Counted from the first letter of the stretch, positions 1-7,729 are shown. The stretch is 64,000 bases of DNA from Faunimonas pinastri (GCF_900110915.1 NZ_FOFG01000007.1:1-64000); one strand, 5' to 3'. The notes: generated from the letters alone by a model not told the origin. Program-made: numbers and translations.

Positions 1-2
1 TG

Positions 3-149
3 GTGCCAACCCGCCGGGATGCCGACCGCATTTTCCGCGAGGCGATGGCCGTCTGCGGCGTCGATCCGGTCACGCGCTGGATCATGTGGCTGGGCCTGCG
101 TGTCGGCGCGCAGCTTCCCGGCCAGGCGCGTAATGGACGATACGATTGA
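3..149 (+). CDS. DUF1353 family phage protein, C-terminal part
   Basis: A reading frame open from the left edge keeps 48 codons before its stop. It contains RRDADRIFREAMAVCGVDP followed by a hydrophobic WIMWLGLR stretch. The ADxxFxxAM pattern and the helical tail resemble the C-terminus of DUF1353, a small phage family of unknown function usually encoded among tail and lysis genes. The 5' part is outside the window. Its presence here is the main reason to believe that the prophage extends leftwards past the AraC/SDR pair. Family assignment rests on a short stretch. Confidence 0.6.
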   Translation: MPTRRDADRIFREAMAVCGVDPVTRWIMWLGLRVGAQLPGQARNGRYD

Positions 150-208
150 GCGGCGGCAGCTTCCGACCCAAAGCCGCCTCTCGATGTCCTTCCAACAGGA
201 CCCCGGCT

Positions 209-266
209 TTCCCGAAAAGGATCGAGTTTCGGGAATGGCGGTGGTCGGCATCTAGATGCCGCCACC
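209..266. repeat. Two stacked inverted repeats after the DUF1353 gene
   Basis: First hairpin: TTCCCGAAA (209-217) pairs with TTTCGGGAA (227-235) around a 9-base loop. Second: GGTGG(T)CGGCATC from 240 pairs with GATGCCGCCACC ending at 266, with one bulged T and a two-base loop. The second covers the stop codon of the leftward AraC gene. They probably act as factor-independent or bidirectional terminators between the phage gene and the cargo, although neither has a clean T-run. Confidence 0.5.
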
Positions 267-1214
267 CCGAGGCCAGCTGTACCGATCAGATCGGTACAGC
301 ACCGGCCGCTGGTCGTCATCACCGGCAAAATCGTGATCGCTGCCCACTGGACGTCCGCGAGCATATGCTGTCGGTGACATGCCGACCTGCCGGGCAAATG
401 CAACGCTGAACGTGCTTTGAGAGCTGTAGCCAACACGCTCCGCGACCTCGCTCACGCTGACATCGCCGCTGCGCAATAGCTCCTTCGCAAGCGACATGCG
501 CCAGCCAAGCAGATACTCCATCGGGCGGACGCCGACCTCGCGGCGGAATCGATCGAAAAAGGTGGAGCGCGAGAGGGCGGATGCCTTCGCCAGTTCACCG
601 ATCGTCCACGGGTGGGCTGGCTCGCCATGTACCCGGCGCAATGCCGCTGCGACCCGTTCGTCGGCAAGGCCGCGTAGAAGTCCGGGCGGGGCGGTCGGCC
701 CCGTTGTCGCGCGAAACGCCTCGATCAGAAGCACCTCAAGCAGGCGTGCGAGGACCACATCGCGACCGGGGCGTTCGGCGCGGGCTTCCTCGCTCAGCAA
801 CTCGACCAGCAGCGTCAGCCGACGCTCGCCACGCACGACGACCAGTTCGGGCAGCAATGAAACCAACAGCGTCGCGTCGTCCGATCCGAACGCGCAATAG
901 CCGACCAACATGCGCGTGTCGGGCGTGCCGGGCTCTCCGAGGTGGAAGACGCCGGGCTTGACCTGGGTCGGCAAGCTCAAACGGCCACCCTGCGGTGGGA
1001 CCACGCTGGCCATCGTGAAATCGTCGGCGGCAGGCAGCAGGATGAAGTCGCCCCTGCCAAGCCTGATCGGGGAGCGCCCCGCCATCGACAGCTCGCACCC
1101 CCCTTCGAGGACGGCTCCGTAGAACGGTCCCTCCGCCGGGGGACGTACAGCCCAGCTCCCGGCGGCCGTAGCCAGCTTGGAGAAGGACGCGCTGGGCCGA
1201 AGGAGGCCGATCAC
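252..1214 (-). CDS. AraC family transcriptional regulator (cupin-type N-terminus)
   Basis: Predicted cytoplasmic activator of 320 residues. The N-terminal half is a cupin_6-type effector domain (roughly residues 5-180). The C-terminal half has two helix-turn-helix motifs of AraC type, with SRSTFFDRFRREVG and VSEVAERVGYSSQSTFSVAF. AraC proteins usually stop soon after the second motif; here about 35 extra residues run through a palindrome at 276-300. The GTG at 1214 is the first standard start, but the family normally begins MDPLTQVIGLLRP. That sequence is encoded upstream (HDPLTQVIGLLRP) behind a CTG at 1235 and a GGAG 11 bases before it, so translation may begin at CTG. It diverges from the SDR gene, which it probably controls. 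It appears to be cargo in the phage late region. Confidence 0.85.
   Translation of the reverse strand: MIGLLRPSASFSKLATAAGSWAVRPPAEGPFYGAVLEGGCELSMAGRSPIRLGRGDFILLPAADDFTMASVVPPQGGRLSLPTQVKPGVFHLGEPGTPDTRMLVGYCAFGSDDATLLVSLLPELVVVRGERRLTLLVELLSEEARAERPGRDVVLARLLEVLLIEAFRATTGPTAPPGLLRGLADERVAAALRRVHGEPAHPWTIGELAKASALSRSTFFDRFRREVGVRPMEYLLGWRMSLAKELLRSGDVSVSEVAERVGYSSQSTFSVAFARQVGMSPTAYARGRPVGSDHDFAGDDDQRPVLYRSDRYSWPRGGGI
276..300. promoter_or_regulatory. Perfect 25-base palindrome, operator-like
   Basis: Arms GCTGTACCGATC (276-287) and GATCGGTACAGC (289-300) are exact reverse complements around a single A at 288. The core TGTACCGATC/GATCGGTACA resembles operators of TetR-family repressors. 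It lies inside the last codons of the AraC frame, beyond the point where AraC proteins normally end, so those tail residues are probably read through an older regulatory site. No TetR gene is present nearby. Confidence 0.5.
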
Positions 1215-1331
1215 CTGGGTGAGTGGATCGTGCAGGATCGGACTGGCTCCAACAAACTACGGACTACCGAGCGTAGCAGGTCCGGGTGAGGCGAACTACG
1301 TCTTGGTCTTCACTGCGAGGAGTTGATTTTG
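1215..1331. promoter_or_regulatory. Divergent promoter region of the AraC/SDR pair
   Basis: This short region separates the two divergent genes. AACTACG occurs at 1255-1261 and again at 1294-1300 in the same orientation. Between them lies a small inverted repeat, CTAC (1264-1267) and GTAG (1273-1276). Paired direct repeats are usual for AraC sites, so these are candidate binding sites. I see no convincing -35/-10 pair. GAGGAG at 1317-1322 is the ribosome binding site of the SDR gene. Confidence 0.35.
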
Positions 1332-2087
1332 ATGCCTACCGTCCTTGTAACCGGCTGTTCCACCGGGTTCGGTCGCGAGACAGCAGCCTATTTTCTTGAG
1401 CAGGGATGGAGCGTCGTGGCGACGATGCGCGATCCATCGGCAAGCTCGCTGCCGGTTTCCGACCGACTTCGCGTGCTGCCACTCGATGTCACGGACCTAG
1501 AGAGCATTGCGGAGGCGGTTGCGGAGGCCGGCGCGATCGACGTGCTGGTCAACAATGCCGGCGTCGGTTGGCTTAACGCCGTGGAAGGCACTTCGATGGA
1601 GATCGTGCGCCAGGTGTTCGAAACCAATACGTTCGGGACTGTCGCGATGATGCAGGCGGTCCTGCCGGGCATGCGGGACCGGCGTGCGGGAGTGATCGTC
1701 AATGTCAGTTCCAGCACGACCATCAAGCCGCTGCCGCTCCTGTCGATCTACCGCGCGAGCAAGGCGGCCGTGAACGCCCTGACGGAATGTGCGGCCTTGG
1801 AGCTTGCGGAGTTCGGCATCCGGGCTCGGGTAGTTGTACCGGGTTCCGCGCCTGGAACCAGCTTCGGCAGCACTGCTCGGGCGCAGATCATGGCAAAAGG
1901 AGGTTTCCCTGACGCCTACGCCGGCTTCGCCCAGCAGACGCTGGCCGCCATGCAGCAGTCTGCGAGCGGCGAGGTGACTACTGCGCGGGATGTGGCAGAG
2001 GCTGTCTTTCGCGCAGCGACCGATCCTGACTGCCCGATGATCCTGCCGGCTGGTGCCGACGCGATCGCTTGGTCCGAGGGACGCTGA
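1332..2087 (+). CDS. SDR family oxidoreductase
   Basis: Classical short-chain dehydrogenase of 251 residues. It shows the nucleotide-binding TGCSTGFG motif at the N-terminus, NNAG, the catalytic Ser in NVSSSTT and the YRASK catalytic Tyr/Lys pair. The ATG at 1332 follows GAGGAG by nine bases, so I prefer it to the TTG nine bases upstream. Substrate is unknown. It is transcribed away from the AraC regulator and ends in a hairpin. Such AraC/SDR pairs are common host metabolic genes; here the pair sits between a DUF1353 gene and tail fibre genes, so it is probably cargo acquired by the prophage. Confidence 0.87.
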   Translation: MPTVLVTGCSTGFGRETAAYFLEQGWSVVATMRDPSASSLPVSDRLRVLPLDVTDLESIAEAVAEAGAIDVLVNNAGVGWLNAVEGTSMEIVRQVFETNTFGTVAMMQAVLPGMRDRRAGVIVNVSSSTTIKPLPLLSIYRASKAAVNALTECAALELAEFGIRARVVVPGSAPGTSFGSTARAQIMAKGGFPDAYAGFAQQTLAAMQQSASGEVTTARDVAEAVFRAATDPDCPMILPAGADAIAWSEGR

Positions 2088-2093
2088 ACAATT

Positions 2094-2119
2094 GCTTCCG
2101 GGCTTGCCCGGAAGCTTCT
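2094..2119 (+). terminator. Terminator after the SDR gene
   Basis: GCTTCCGGG (2094-2102) pairs with CCCGGAAGC (2107-2115) around CTTG, followed by TTCTT. From 2088 to 2416 I see no gene. The stretch holds this hairpin, a second imperfect inverted repeat (CGGCCACGGCC 2294-2304 with GGCTGTGGCCG 2320-2330) and the terminator in front of the tail fibre gene. Confidence 0.65.
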
Positions 2120-2376
2120 TACCCTTTGACATTACGGGTACGGATCTTTCCCGCAAACGAAGGTGTAGCGGGACGGCTGGTCGCATGGCGGGGGTGCACA
2201 GCAGTAGCCTATGCCGCTTTCCCGCATTCTGTTCCCAAATCACATTTCCCGAAATTGACTGATTAAGACGGAAAAAGGGAAACGGCTCAGCGACGGCCAC
2301 GGCCCTCTCCTCGAATATAGGCTGTGGCCGCTCTCCACCCAATGCTGACACCGCGTCTACCAGACGCACTAATCCG

Positions 2377-2404
2377 AGCCCGCTTCCGGCGGGCTTTTTC
2401 TTTG
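2377..2404 (+). terminator. Terminator immediately upstream of the tail fibre gene
   Basis: AGCCCGC (2377-2383) pairs with GCGGGCT (2389-2395), followed by TTTTTCTTT. The U-rich tail runs directly into CCCGGAG, the ribosome binding site of the gene starting at 2417. The same terminator plus binding-site arrangement occurs before the endolysin gene at 4692. Confidence 0.7.
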
Positions 2405-2416
2405 CCCGGAGTTTCC

Positions 2417-3628
2417 ATGAACACCACGAAAGCCGTCAGCGTCTGGATCGGTGACGATTGGGCGTTCCCGATCGCGCTGCAGGATTCGACCGGGGCGGCG
2501 ATCGACCTGGCCGGCTATACCGTCACCGGCGAATTCTACCGGTACGGCAGCCTTGCCCCGGTCGCAGATCTCTCGATCAGCAACAACCGCCTGGAGATCA
2601 CGGACGTTGCGGCTGGCGCCGTGACGCTCCGACTGGAGAAGGAACTCACCGGTTCCGTGCAGCCGCAGGAGTCTGACGCGGCGAACTTCCCGACCCGCAT
2701 CCGCATCATTCTGACCGATCCCGCCGGCCACCAGCACACCGTCCGAATCCTGCCGATCCTGCCGGTCGATCCCCGTTCGTCGGCCGTGGTCGAGCTTCCG
2801 GCGAGCACGACCGCAAAGGTCTACGTTCTCGGGCCGCAGGGACCGAAGGGGGAGCAGGGCGAAGTCGGTGACGTGAACCCGGCCAACCTGCAGGCGGTAG
2901 AGGATGCCCAGGCGGCGCGCGATGCCGCCGGCGATTCCGCGCGGGAAGCTGCCGCATCGAATGATGCCGCCGGCAAAAGCGCCACCGCAGCGGCCGAGAG
3001 TGCTTCGGCTGCCGCCACGTCGCAGAAGGACGCCGGCGACTTCGCCGATGCTGCCAAGGGATCGGCGCAGGCCGCTGCCGCCAGCGAGACCGCGTCCACG
3101 GAGAACGCTGATGCGGCCGGCAAGTCCGCCATCGCGGCCGCGTCCAGCAAGGACACGGCGGCAACCGCCGCCCAGACTGCCACCGACAAGGCTGCCGCAG
3201 CCGCTGCATCGGAAAAGGCGGCGGGGGAGAGTGCAACGGCGGCTGCCACGTCAGAAAAGAACGCCGGCACAAGTGCAACGGCAGCGGCGACCAGCGCGAC
3301 GGCGGCCAAGGCGGCGATCGCCGGCATCAATGCCCAGACAGCAAGCTACACGCTGCTGGCGAGCGACGTGAACCAGGTGGTGCGGATGAACGCCGCCGCG
3401 GCGACCGTGATCACCGTGCCGCCGGACAGCGCCGCAGCCTTTGCCGATGCGGCGACCGTCTACGTCAGCCGGGCGGGGGCTGGCGCCGTGACCATCGCCG
3501 CCGGTGCCGGCGTGACGATCGACGCACCGGCGAGCCTGGCGCTCCGGGCGGTGAACTCCACCGTGGCGCTCGTGCGCATCGCCGCGAACCACTGGCTTCT
3601 CATGGGCGACCTGGAGATTGCCGCGTGA
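2417..3628 (+). CDS. Phage tail fibre / baseplate protein
   Basis: Structural protein of 403 residues, presumably part of the host-recognition apparatus. Residues 1-130 form a beta-rich domain resembling the N-terminal domain of BppU-type baseplate proteins (WIGDDWAFPIALQD). A short collagen-like segment GPQGPKGEQGE follows. Then comes a long Ala/Ser-rich region with repeated AAxSAxxAAxS units, the phage tail-fibre repeat that makes trimeric coiled stalks. The C-terminus is beta-rich with Val/Ala repeats. ATG at 2417 has CGGAG eight bases upstream; longer starts run back through the terminator and are rejected. The stop overlaps the next start as GTGA. Confidence 0.85.
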   Translation: MNTTKAVSVWIGDDWAFPIALQDSTGAAIDLAGYTVTGEFYRYGSLAPVADLSISNNRLEITDVAAGAVTLRLEKELTGSVQPQESDAANFPTRIRIILTDPAGHQHTVRILPILPVDPRSSAVVELPASTTAKVYVLGPQGPKGEQGEVGDVNPANLQAVEDAQAARDAAGDSAREAAASNDAAGKSATAAAESASAAATSQKDAGDFADAAKGSAQAAAASETASTENADAAGKSAIAAASSKDTAATAAQTATDKAAAAAASEKAAGESATAAATSEKNAGTSATAAATSATAAKAAIAGINAQTASYTLLASDVNQVVRMNAAAATVITVPPDSAAAFADAATVYVSRAGAGAVTIAAGAGVTIDAPASLALRAVNSTVALVRIAANHWLLMGDLEIAA

Positions 3629-4416
3629 TCACATCCAGCGTCGTTGCCTCCGGCTACCGGCCGGCGCGGCAGCGCATCACGACCGAAACCAGGGCCGCTC
3701 TGGCCGGCATGACGGTCCAGCCGTCGGAGAAGCGCATCCTCGTCTATGACACGGCGATCCGCTCGCTGAAGTCGGCCGGGATCTGGTCGAAGCTCGGCTG
3801 GTTGTCGCTTCTCGCCGCTCATGACGAGCAAGCCGGCCGGCTCAACCTGGTTGCGCCGGCGCAAGTCGCCAGCGCCGTCAACTCGCCGACCTTCAACGCC
3901 GACCAGGGGTTCAGCTTCGACGGCGCTTCGAACTACATCGACACTGGCGTGCTTCCGTCCGCCGTTGCGGTCCTCACGCAGAACAGCGCACATGAGGGCG
4001 TCCGTGTTCGCACCGCTGGAACCAGCACACAGCCGCTGCTCGGCTCGTCGAACGCCACCGGGATCATGTACCTCTGGCCGAGAAATGCGTCAGGCGTTCT
4101 GGCCGGCCGGCTGAATACGTCGACGGCTGGGACCTTTGGGCAGGCGGCTACTCGGGCCGGCCATTCGATCCTGACACGAGCCGATGCCGCGGCAATCTCC
4201 GGCTACAAGGATGGTGCGCTGCTCGGCACTTCTTCGGTCGCGAGCGTCGCCCCGGGCACACAGACGGCCAGCATCACGCTCGGCCGCGGCGGCACCGCCG
4301 CCTATGCCGACGATCAGGTCTCGGCCTTTCATGTCGGCGCGGCCCTTACGGCGGATGATGTCGCCAAGCTGCAAACGATCCTCACGACCTACATGAAAGC
4401 GGTCGGTGCCGAATGA
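3625..4416 (+). CDS. Phage tail structural protein, LamG-like
   Basis: Protein of 263 residues starting with GTG in a four-base overlap with the fibre gene. The central part has features of a concanavalin/LamG-like sheet: FSFDGASNYIDTG near residue 100 and a Gly/Thr-rich C-terminal half with SITLGRGG. Phage tail tips often carry such sugar-binding domains, so a role in receptor binding or fibre capping is reasonable. No catalytic motif is visible. The stop overlaps the next start as ATGA. Confidence 0.65.
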   Translation: MITSSVVASGYRPARQRITTETRAALAGMTVQPSEKRILVYDTAIRSLKSAGIWSKLGWLSLLAAHDEQAGRLNLVAPAQVASAVNSPTFNADQGFSFDGASNYIDTGVLPSAVAVLTQNSAHEGVRVRTAGTSTQPLLGSSNATGIMYLWPRNASGVLAGRLNTSTAGTFGQAATRAGHSILTRADAAAISGYKDGALLGTSSVASVAPGTQTASITLGRGGTAAYADDQVSAFHVGAALTADDVAKLQTILTTYMKAVGAE

Positions 4417-4628
4417 TCATCCTCACTTCAGTCCAAGCCGACCAAGTGCGCGGCGAGACTAGCGAAGGGCATGAGCTCGAGCCGGTCCTGCTGGCCGATG
4501 GCGTCACCTTTGTCCTGCCGGAGGCTGTTCTCACCGATCCCGCGCATGCCGAGCGGCACGAATTGCTGGCGACCTTCCCGACGCGGGACGTTGCCGCCGG
4601 CGAGTATCCCCCGCCTGACGAAACCTGA
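4413..4628 (+). CDS. Small phage protein of unknown function
   Basis: Acidic protein of 71 residues with no recognised motif. Its ATG overlaps the stop of the tail gene by four bases, so it is translationally coupled to the tail fibre genes. A terminator at 4652-4676 follows it. By position it could be a fibre assembly protein or chaperone, but nothing in the sequence shows this. Confidence 0.6.
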   Translation: MIILTSVQADQVRGETSEGHELEPVLLADGVTFVLPEAVLTDPAHAERHELLATFPTRDVAAGEYPPPDET

Positions 4629-4651
4629 TCGGCCCAGCTGACCGCATCACG

Positions 4652-4676
4652 CCCGCCCATCGAGGCGGGTTTTTCT
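4652..4676 (+). terminator. Terminator joined to the endolysin ribosome binding site
   Basis: CCCGCC (4652-4657) pairs with GGCGGG (4664-4669), followed by TTTTTCTTT. The sequence from the T-run to the start codon, including TTTTTCTTTGCCCGGAGTT, repeats almost exactly the stretch before the tail fibre gene at 2395-2419. The stem bases differ while the pairing is kept. Confidence 0.7.
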
Positions 4677-4691
4677 TTGCCCGGAGTTCCC

Positions 4692-5702
4692 ATGCCCATC
4701 GCCATGAAAGCCTCCCGGGCGCTCTTCGCGCTGGAGCGGGAAGAGGAGGCGCTGCGCCTCAGGGCCTACCCCGATCCCGCCACGGGCGGTGCGCCCTGGA
4801 CCATCGGCTACGGCCATACCCACGACGTGCATCCCGGCATGACGATTACCGAGGCGCAGGCGGAAGCCTTCCTTGCGGCCGACGTCGCCGAGGCCGAGGC
4901 GATCGTCAACCGCTCCGTCCATGTCCCGCTGACACAGGGCCAGTTCGATGCGCTGGTGGACTTCGTCTTCAACATCGGCCCCGGCGGCAAGTGGGCAGGG
5001 GATGGCTTTACCACCTCCACGCTGCTCGCCCGGCTGAATGCCGGCGACTATGCCAGCGGGCCCCATCAGCTGTCGCTGTGGAACCACGCGGCGGGCCGGG
5101 AACTCGCGGGCCTGACGAAGCGCCGGGCGCGCGAGGCGGCGCTCTGGACCGGAAAGCCCTACGTCGCGCCGTTGGCTGTGACCAAGGCGCGGACGGAGCG
5201 CGAGACCGCGATCATCCGGGGCGTGCAAGGTCAGCTGAAGGCGCTGCATTATCCCGTCGGCAAGGTCGACGGGATCTACGGCAACCTCACCCGCGACGCC
5301 ATCAAGGCGTTCCAGGCGGATAACGAGCTCACTGACACCGGCCGCATCGACCAGTCGTTGCTAGACACCCTGAAAACCGGAAAGCCGCGGCTGCTCTCGC
5401 TGGAACGTCAGAACGCCAGCCCGGCCGACCTGAAGGACCGCCCAACGGTGAAGATCGCCGGCGCTGTCCGCAACACGGGTGCGGCGGCTGTTGGCGCGAG
5501 CCTCGCGGTGGGTGCGGCGCAGGCCGCGATCGCCGCGATGCCTGCCATCGCCTCCGCGCCGGTGCTGCACACGGCCGGCGAGGTCCTGCTGCAGGTCTGG
5601 CCGTTCCTCGCCTCGGCCGTCGGCGGCGCTCTCGTCTACGCGCTCGGCCGCCAGCTGCTCGGCGCCATCACCACCGAATTCCGTCAGGGCCAGCTGCTCT
5701 GA
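4692..5702 (+). CDS. Endolysin: GH24 lysozyme with peptidoglycan-binding domain and membrane tail
   Basis: Muralytic enzyme of 336 residues. The GH24 domain covers about residues 8-160; Glu19, Asp28 and Thr37 (in WTIGYGHT) fit the lysozyme catalytic triad, and FNIGPG is also conserved. A peptidoglycan-binding domain of the PF01471 type follows at about 175-235 (QGQLKALHYPVGKVDGIYG). The last 75 residues contain two hydrophobic Ala-rich segments, probably membrane helices, which is unusual for a soluble endolysin and suggests membrane attachment. ATG at 4692 has CGGAG just upstream; a TTG 15 bases earlier is rejected. The holin-like genes follow directly. Confidence 0.92.
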   Translation: MPIAMKASRALFALEREEEALRLRAYPDPATGGAPWTIGYGHTHDVHPGMTITEAQAEAFLAADVAEAEAIVNRSVHVPLTQGQFDALVDFVFNIGPGGKWAGDGFTTSTLLARLNAGDYASGPHQLSLWNHAAGRELAGLTKRRAREAALWTGKPYVAPLAVTKARTERETAIIRGVQGQLKALHYPVGKVDGIYGNLTRDAIKAFQADNELTDTGRIDQSLLDTLKTGKPRLLSLERQNASPADLKDRPTVKIAGAVRNTGAAAVGASLAVGAAQAAIAAMPAIASAPVLHTAGEVLLQVWPFLASAVGGALVYALGRQLLGAITTEFRQGQLL

Positions 5703-5725
5703 TCCCACTCCCTTCGGAGATCCCC

Positions 5726-6241
5726 ATGCACCGCCTCTCTCGCGTGGCAGCCGCCGCGCTGCTTCTGCTCGCCTGCCTTGTCGCTCCCGCGTTCGCCGGA
5801 GACGGCTCGCCCGTCACCGTCCCCTGGGGCGACCTGATCGTTTGGCTGCTCGTCACCTTCGGCGGCAGTTTCGTCGCGCTCGCCTTGGCGCTCTACCATC
5901 TCGTGCTGAAGCACCTCTCGGTTCCGCTCCGGACCTGGCTGCAGCAGCATAATGCCGACCAGCTGATCGAGCGCATGGTCGGCGCCGGTCTGAACTCCGT
6001 GGCAGGCGCCTCGCGCGGCAAGGTGCTGACGGCCGAGATCGGCAACCAGGTGCTGGCGGCGGCGCTGAACTACGGCTTCGCCCAGGCACCGAAGCGCCTC
6101 GCCAGCTATTTCGACCAGGGCCATGCCGGCGTCGCGGTCGCCAAGGCGGTCTATGCCCGCCTGAACATGGACGAGGACGCCAGCGCTCCGGATTTCCAGG
6201 CGATCGTCGCCCAGACCGCCGCGGCGGTTTCGGCCCGGTGA
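5726..6241 (+). CDS. Holin-like phage membrane protein
   Basis: Protein of 171 residues. The N-terminus is a signal sequence (MHRLSRVAAAALLLLACLVA), cleavable after AFA or possibly processed as a lipoprotein at LLAC. A transmembrane helix follows at about 35-57. The rest is amphipathic and resembles the LLH-type holin superfamily. It lies 24 bases after the endolysin with GGAG before its ATG and overlaps the next membrane gene as GTGA. A holin or lysis-accessory role is inferred from topology and position. Confidence 0.65.
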   Translation: MHRLSRVAAAALLLLACLVAPAFAGDGSPVTVPWGDLIVWLLVTFGGSFVALALALYHLVLKHLSVPLRTWLQQHNADQLIERMVGAGLNSVAGASRGKVLTAEIGNQVLAAALNYGFAQAPKRLASYFDQGHAGVAVAKAVYARLNMDEDASAPDFQAIVAQTAAAVSAR

Positions 6242-6699
6242 TCGCGGCGGAAACGGTGATGCTCTTCAAACTCACCGCCGGAATCCGGACCCATATCAAG
6301 GTCCGCGTCGCGGAATGGGCGCTCGGCACCATCCTGTTCAACTTCGGCTGGATCCTGCTCCTGCCGGCGCAGACCTTCGACGGTCCGTCCTATGCCGGCA
6401 TGGCGCGCGTCGCTCCGGAAGGAGTGTGGGGCCTCGCCTGCCTGATCGTCGGCGCGGCGCGGCTGGTGGCGCTCTTCATCAACGGCACCCGCCGCCGCAC
6501 GCCGCATGTGCGCGCGATCATGGCGTTCCTGTCCTGCTTCTTCTGGCTGCAGATCTCGCTCTGCTTCCTGCAGGCGGGCACCGTGCCCACCGGCCTTGCG
6601 GTCTACCCCGTGCTTCTGGCGCTCGACATCTTCAACCTGTTTCGGGCGAGCTCGGATGCGCGCCTTTCCGATGAGGTCGCCCGGAATGGAAGGGCATGA
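6238..6699 (+). CDS. Phage membrane protein of the lysis region
   Basis: Hydrophobic protein of up to 153 residues with about four predicted membrane helices (around residues 27-43, 60-80, 92-110 and 118-135). GTG at 6238 overlaps the preceding stop; ATG at 6259 is an alternative start. No known family recognised. Placement between a holin-like gene and a membrane-anchored coiled-coil gene suggests a part in host lysis or superinfection exclusion. Confidence 0.6.
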   Translation: MIAAETVMLFKLTAGIRTHIKVRVAEWALGTILFNFGWILLLPAQTFDGPSYAGMARVAPEGVWGLACLIVGAARLVALFINGTRRRTPHVRAIMAFLSCFFWLQISLCFLQAGTVPTGLAVYPVLLALDIFNLFRASSDARLSDEVARNGRA

Positions 6700-7129
6700 T
6701 CCCAGCGCCTGGTTCGAGTACCTGCCGCCCTGGGCGCAGGCGGCATCGAACTTCGCCGTTCTGCTCGTCGCCGTCGGCGCCGGCGCGTTCGGCTATCTCC
6801 GCAAGGGCGGCGCCCACCGTGAAGGGTCGGCGGAAAGCTCCGTTGCCGTCGTCACCGGCGGCGCGCTGGCCGACCGCATGTCCATGCAGGACCTGGCCGG
6901 CGCCATTCGCGAGCAGACCGGGGCGATCCGCGATCAGACCGGTGTCATGCGCGAGCAGACCAGCGCCGTGAAACGGCACGCCGACATCATCGAGGAACGC
7001 GCCGACCAGGACGAGGAAGAGCGCCGCATCGAGGCCGCCGTCGAGCGCCGGCTCGGTGAAGAGCTGCAGCGCCGAGGCCACCGGCGCGACGAGCGCGGCC
7101 GCTTCCGCTCCCACGAAGACGAAGACTGA
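6686..7129 (+). CDS. Membrane-anchored coiled-coil phage protein
   Basis: Protein of 147 residues starting with ATG at 6686, overlapping the previous gene by 14 bases. One membrane helix lies near residues 15-35. It is followed by a charged region with three near-copies of a seven-residue unit (AIREQTG, AIRDQTG, VMREQTS), then a strongly charged Glu/Arg coiled coil to the end. This is typical of phage lysis-region proteins of unknown function. A spanin-like or holin-regulating role is possible but unsupported. Confidence 0.6.
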   Translation: MEGHDPSAWFEYLPPWAQAASNFAVLLVAVGAGAFGYLRKGGAHREGSAESSVAVVTGGALADRMSMQDLAGAIREQTGAIRDQTGVMREQTSAVKRHADIIEERADQDEEERRIEAAVERRLGEELQRRGHRRDERGRFRSHEDED

Positions 7130-7195
7130 CCGGCGCCGATCGCGCCGGCTCCGTACCCATCCCCCATCCCCTGATTCCTGAACGAGGCTGATCCC

Positions 7196-7723
7196 ATGGC
7201 CGAAACGAACACGCCTGAACCTGCCCGTCTTCCCGACGATGCCGCCTGCGAGGCCGCGATCGGCCGCCTGGGCGAACTGGACCGCGAGCTCGCCCGCATC
7301 GAGGCGGACAAGAGCGAGCGGGTCGCCAAGGTGTCCAAGGATGCCGAGGACCGCGCGAAGCCGCACCAGGAGGAACGGAACCGCCTCGTCTGGACCGTCG
7401 AAGCCTACTGCGCCGAAAACCGCAAGCGGCTGACCAACGAGGGCAAGAAGAAGAGCTTCAAGTTCGGCACCGGCGAGATTGCATGGCGCGCCGGCCGCTC
7501 GCGCGTGGAATTCGATGCCACGAAGTCCGAGGGCCTGATCGCCCGCCTGCGCAAGGTCGGCCTCAACCGATTCGTGCGGGTGAAGGAAGAGATCGACAAG
7601 AGTGCGATCGGCAAGGACGCCGCGGCGATCAAGGGTTTCCGCGGCATCAAGGTCGTGGACGGCCCGGAGCAGTTTGCCATCAAGCCGGTTGGCGCAGATC
7701 TGGCTGAGAACCTGTCGGGTTGA
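7196..7723 (+). CDS. gam: Host-nuclease inhibitor Gam-like protein
   Basis: Protein of 175 residues resembling the Mu Gam family (PF07352), which binds double-stranded DNA ends and protects them from host exonucleases. Visible features are a long charged N-terminal helix (residues 20-70), the KKSFKFGTGEIAWR segment and the C-terminal GFRGIKVVDGPEQFAIKP. Gam proteins are related to eukaryotic Ku. It ends the rightward late block; a bidirectional hairpin separates it from the convergent RTX gene. Confidence 0.85.
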   Translation: MAETNTPEPARLPDDAACEAAIGRLGELDRELARIEADKSERVAKVSKDAEDRAKPHQEERNRLVWTVEAYCAENRKRLTNEGKKKSFKFGTGEIAWRAGRSRVEFDATKSEGLIARLRKVGLNRFVRVKEEIDKSAIGKDAAAIKGFRGIKVVDGPEQFAIKPVGADLAENLSG

Positions 7724-7729
7724 AAGAAA

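Noticed and set aside
2090-2416. Left boundary of the prophage at the end of the SDR gene
   Set aside because: The DUF1353 fragment at 3-149 is a phage gene left of this point, and no copy of the tRNA-Ser end is found here.
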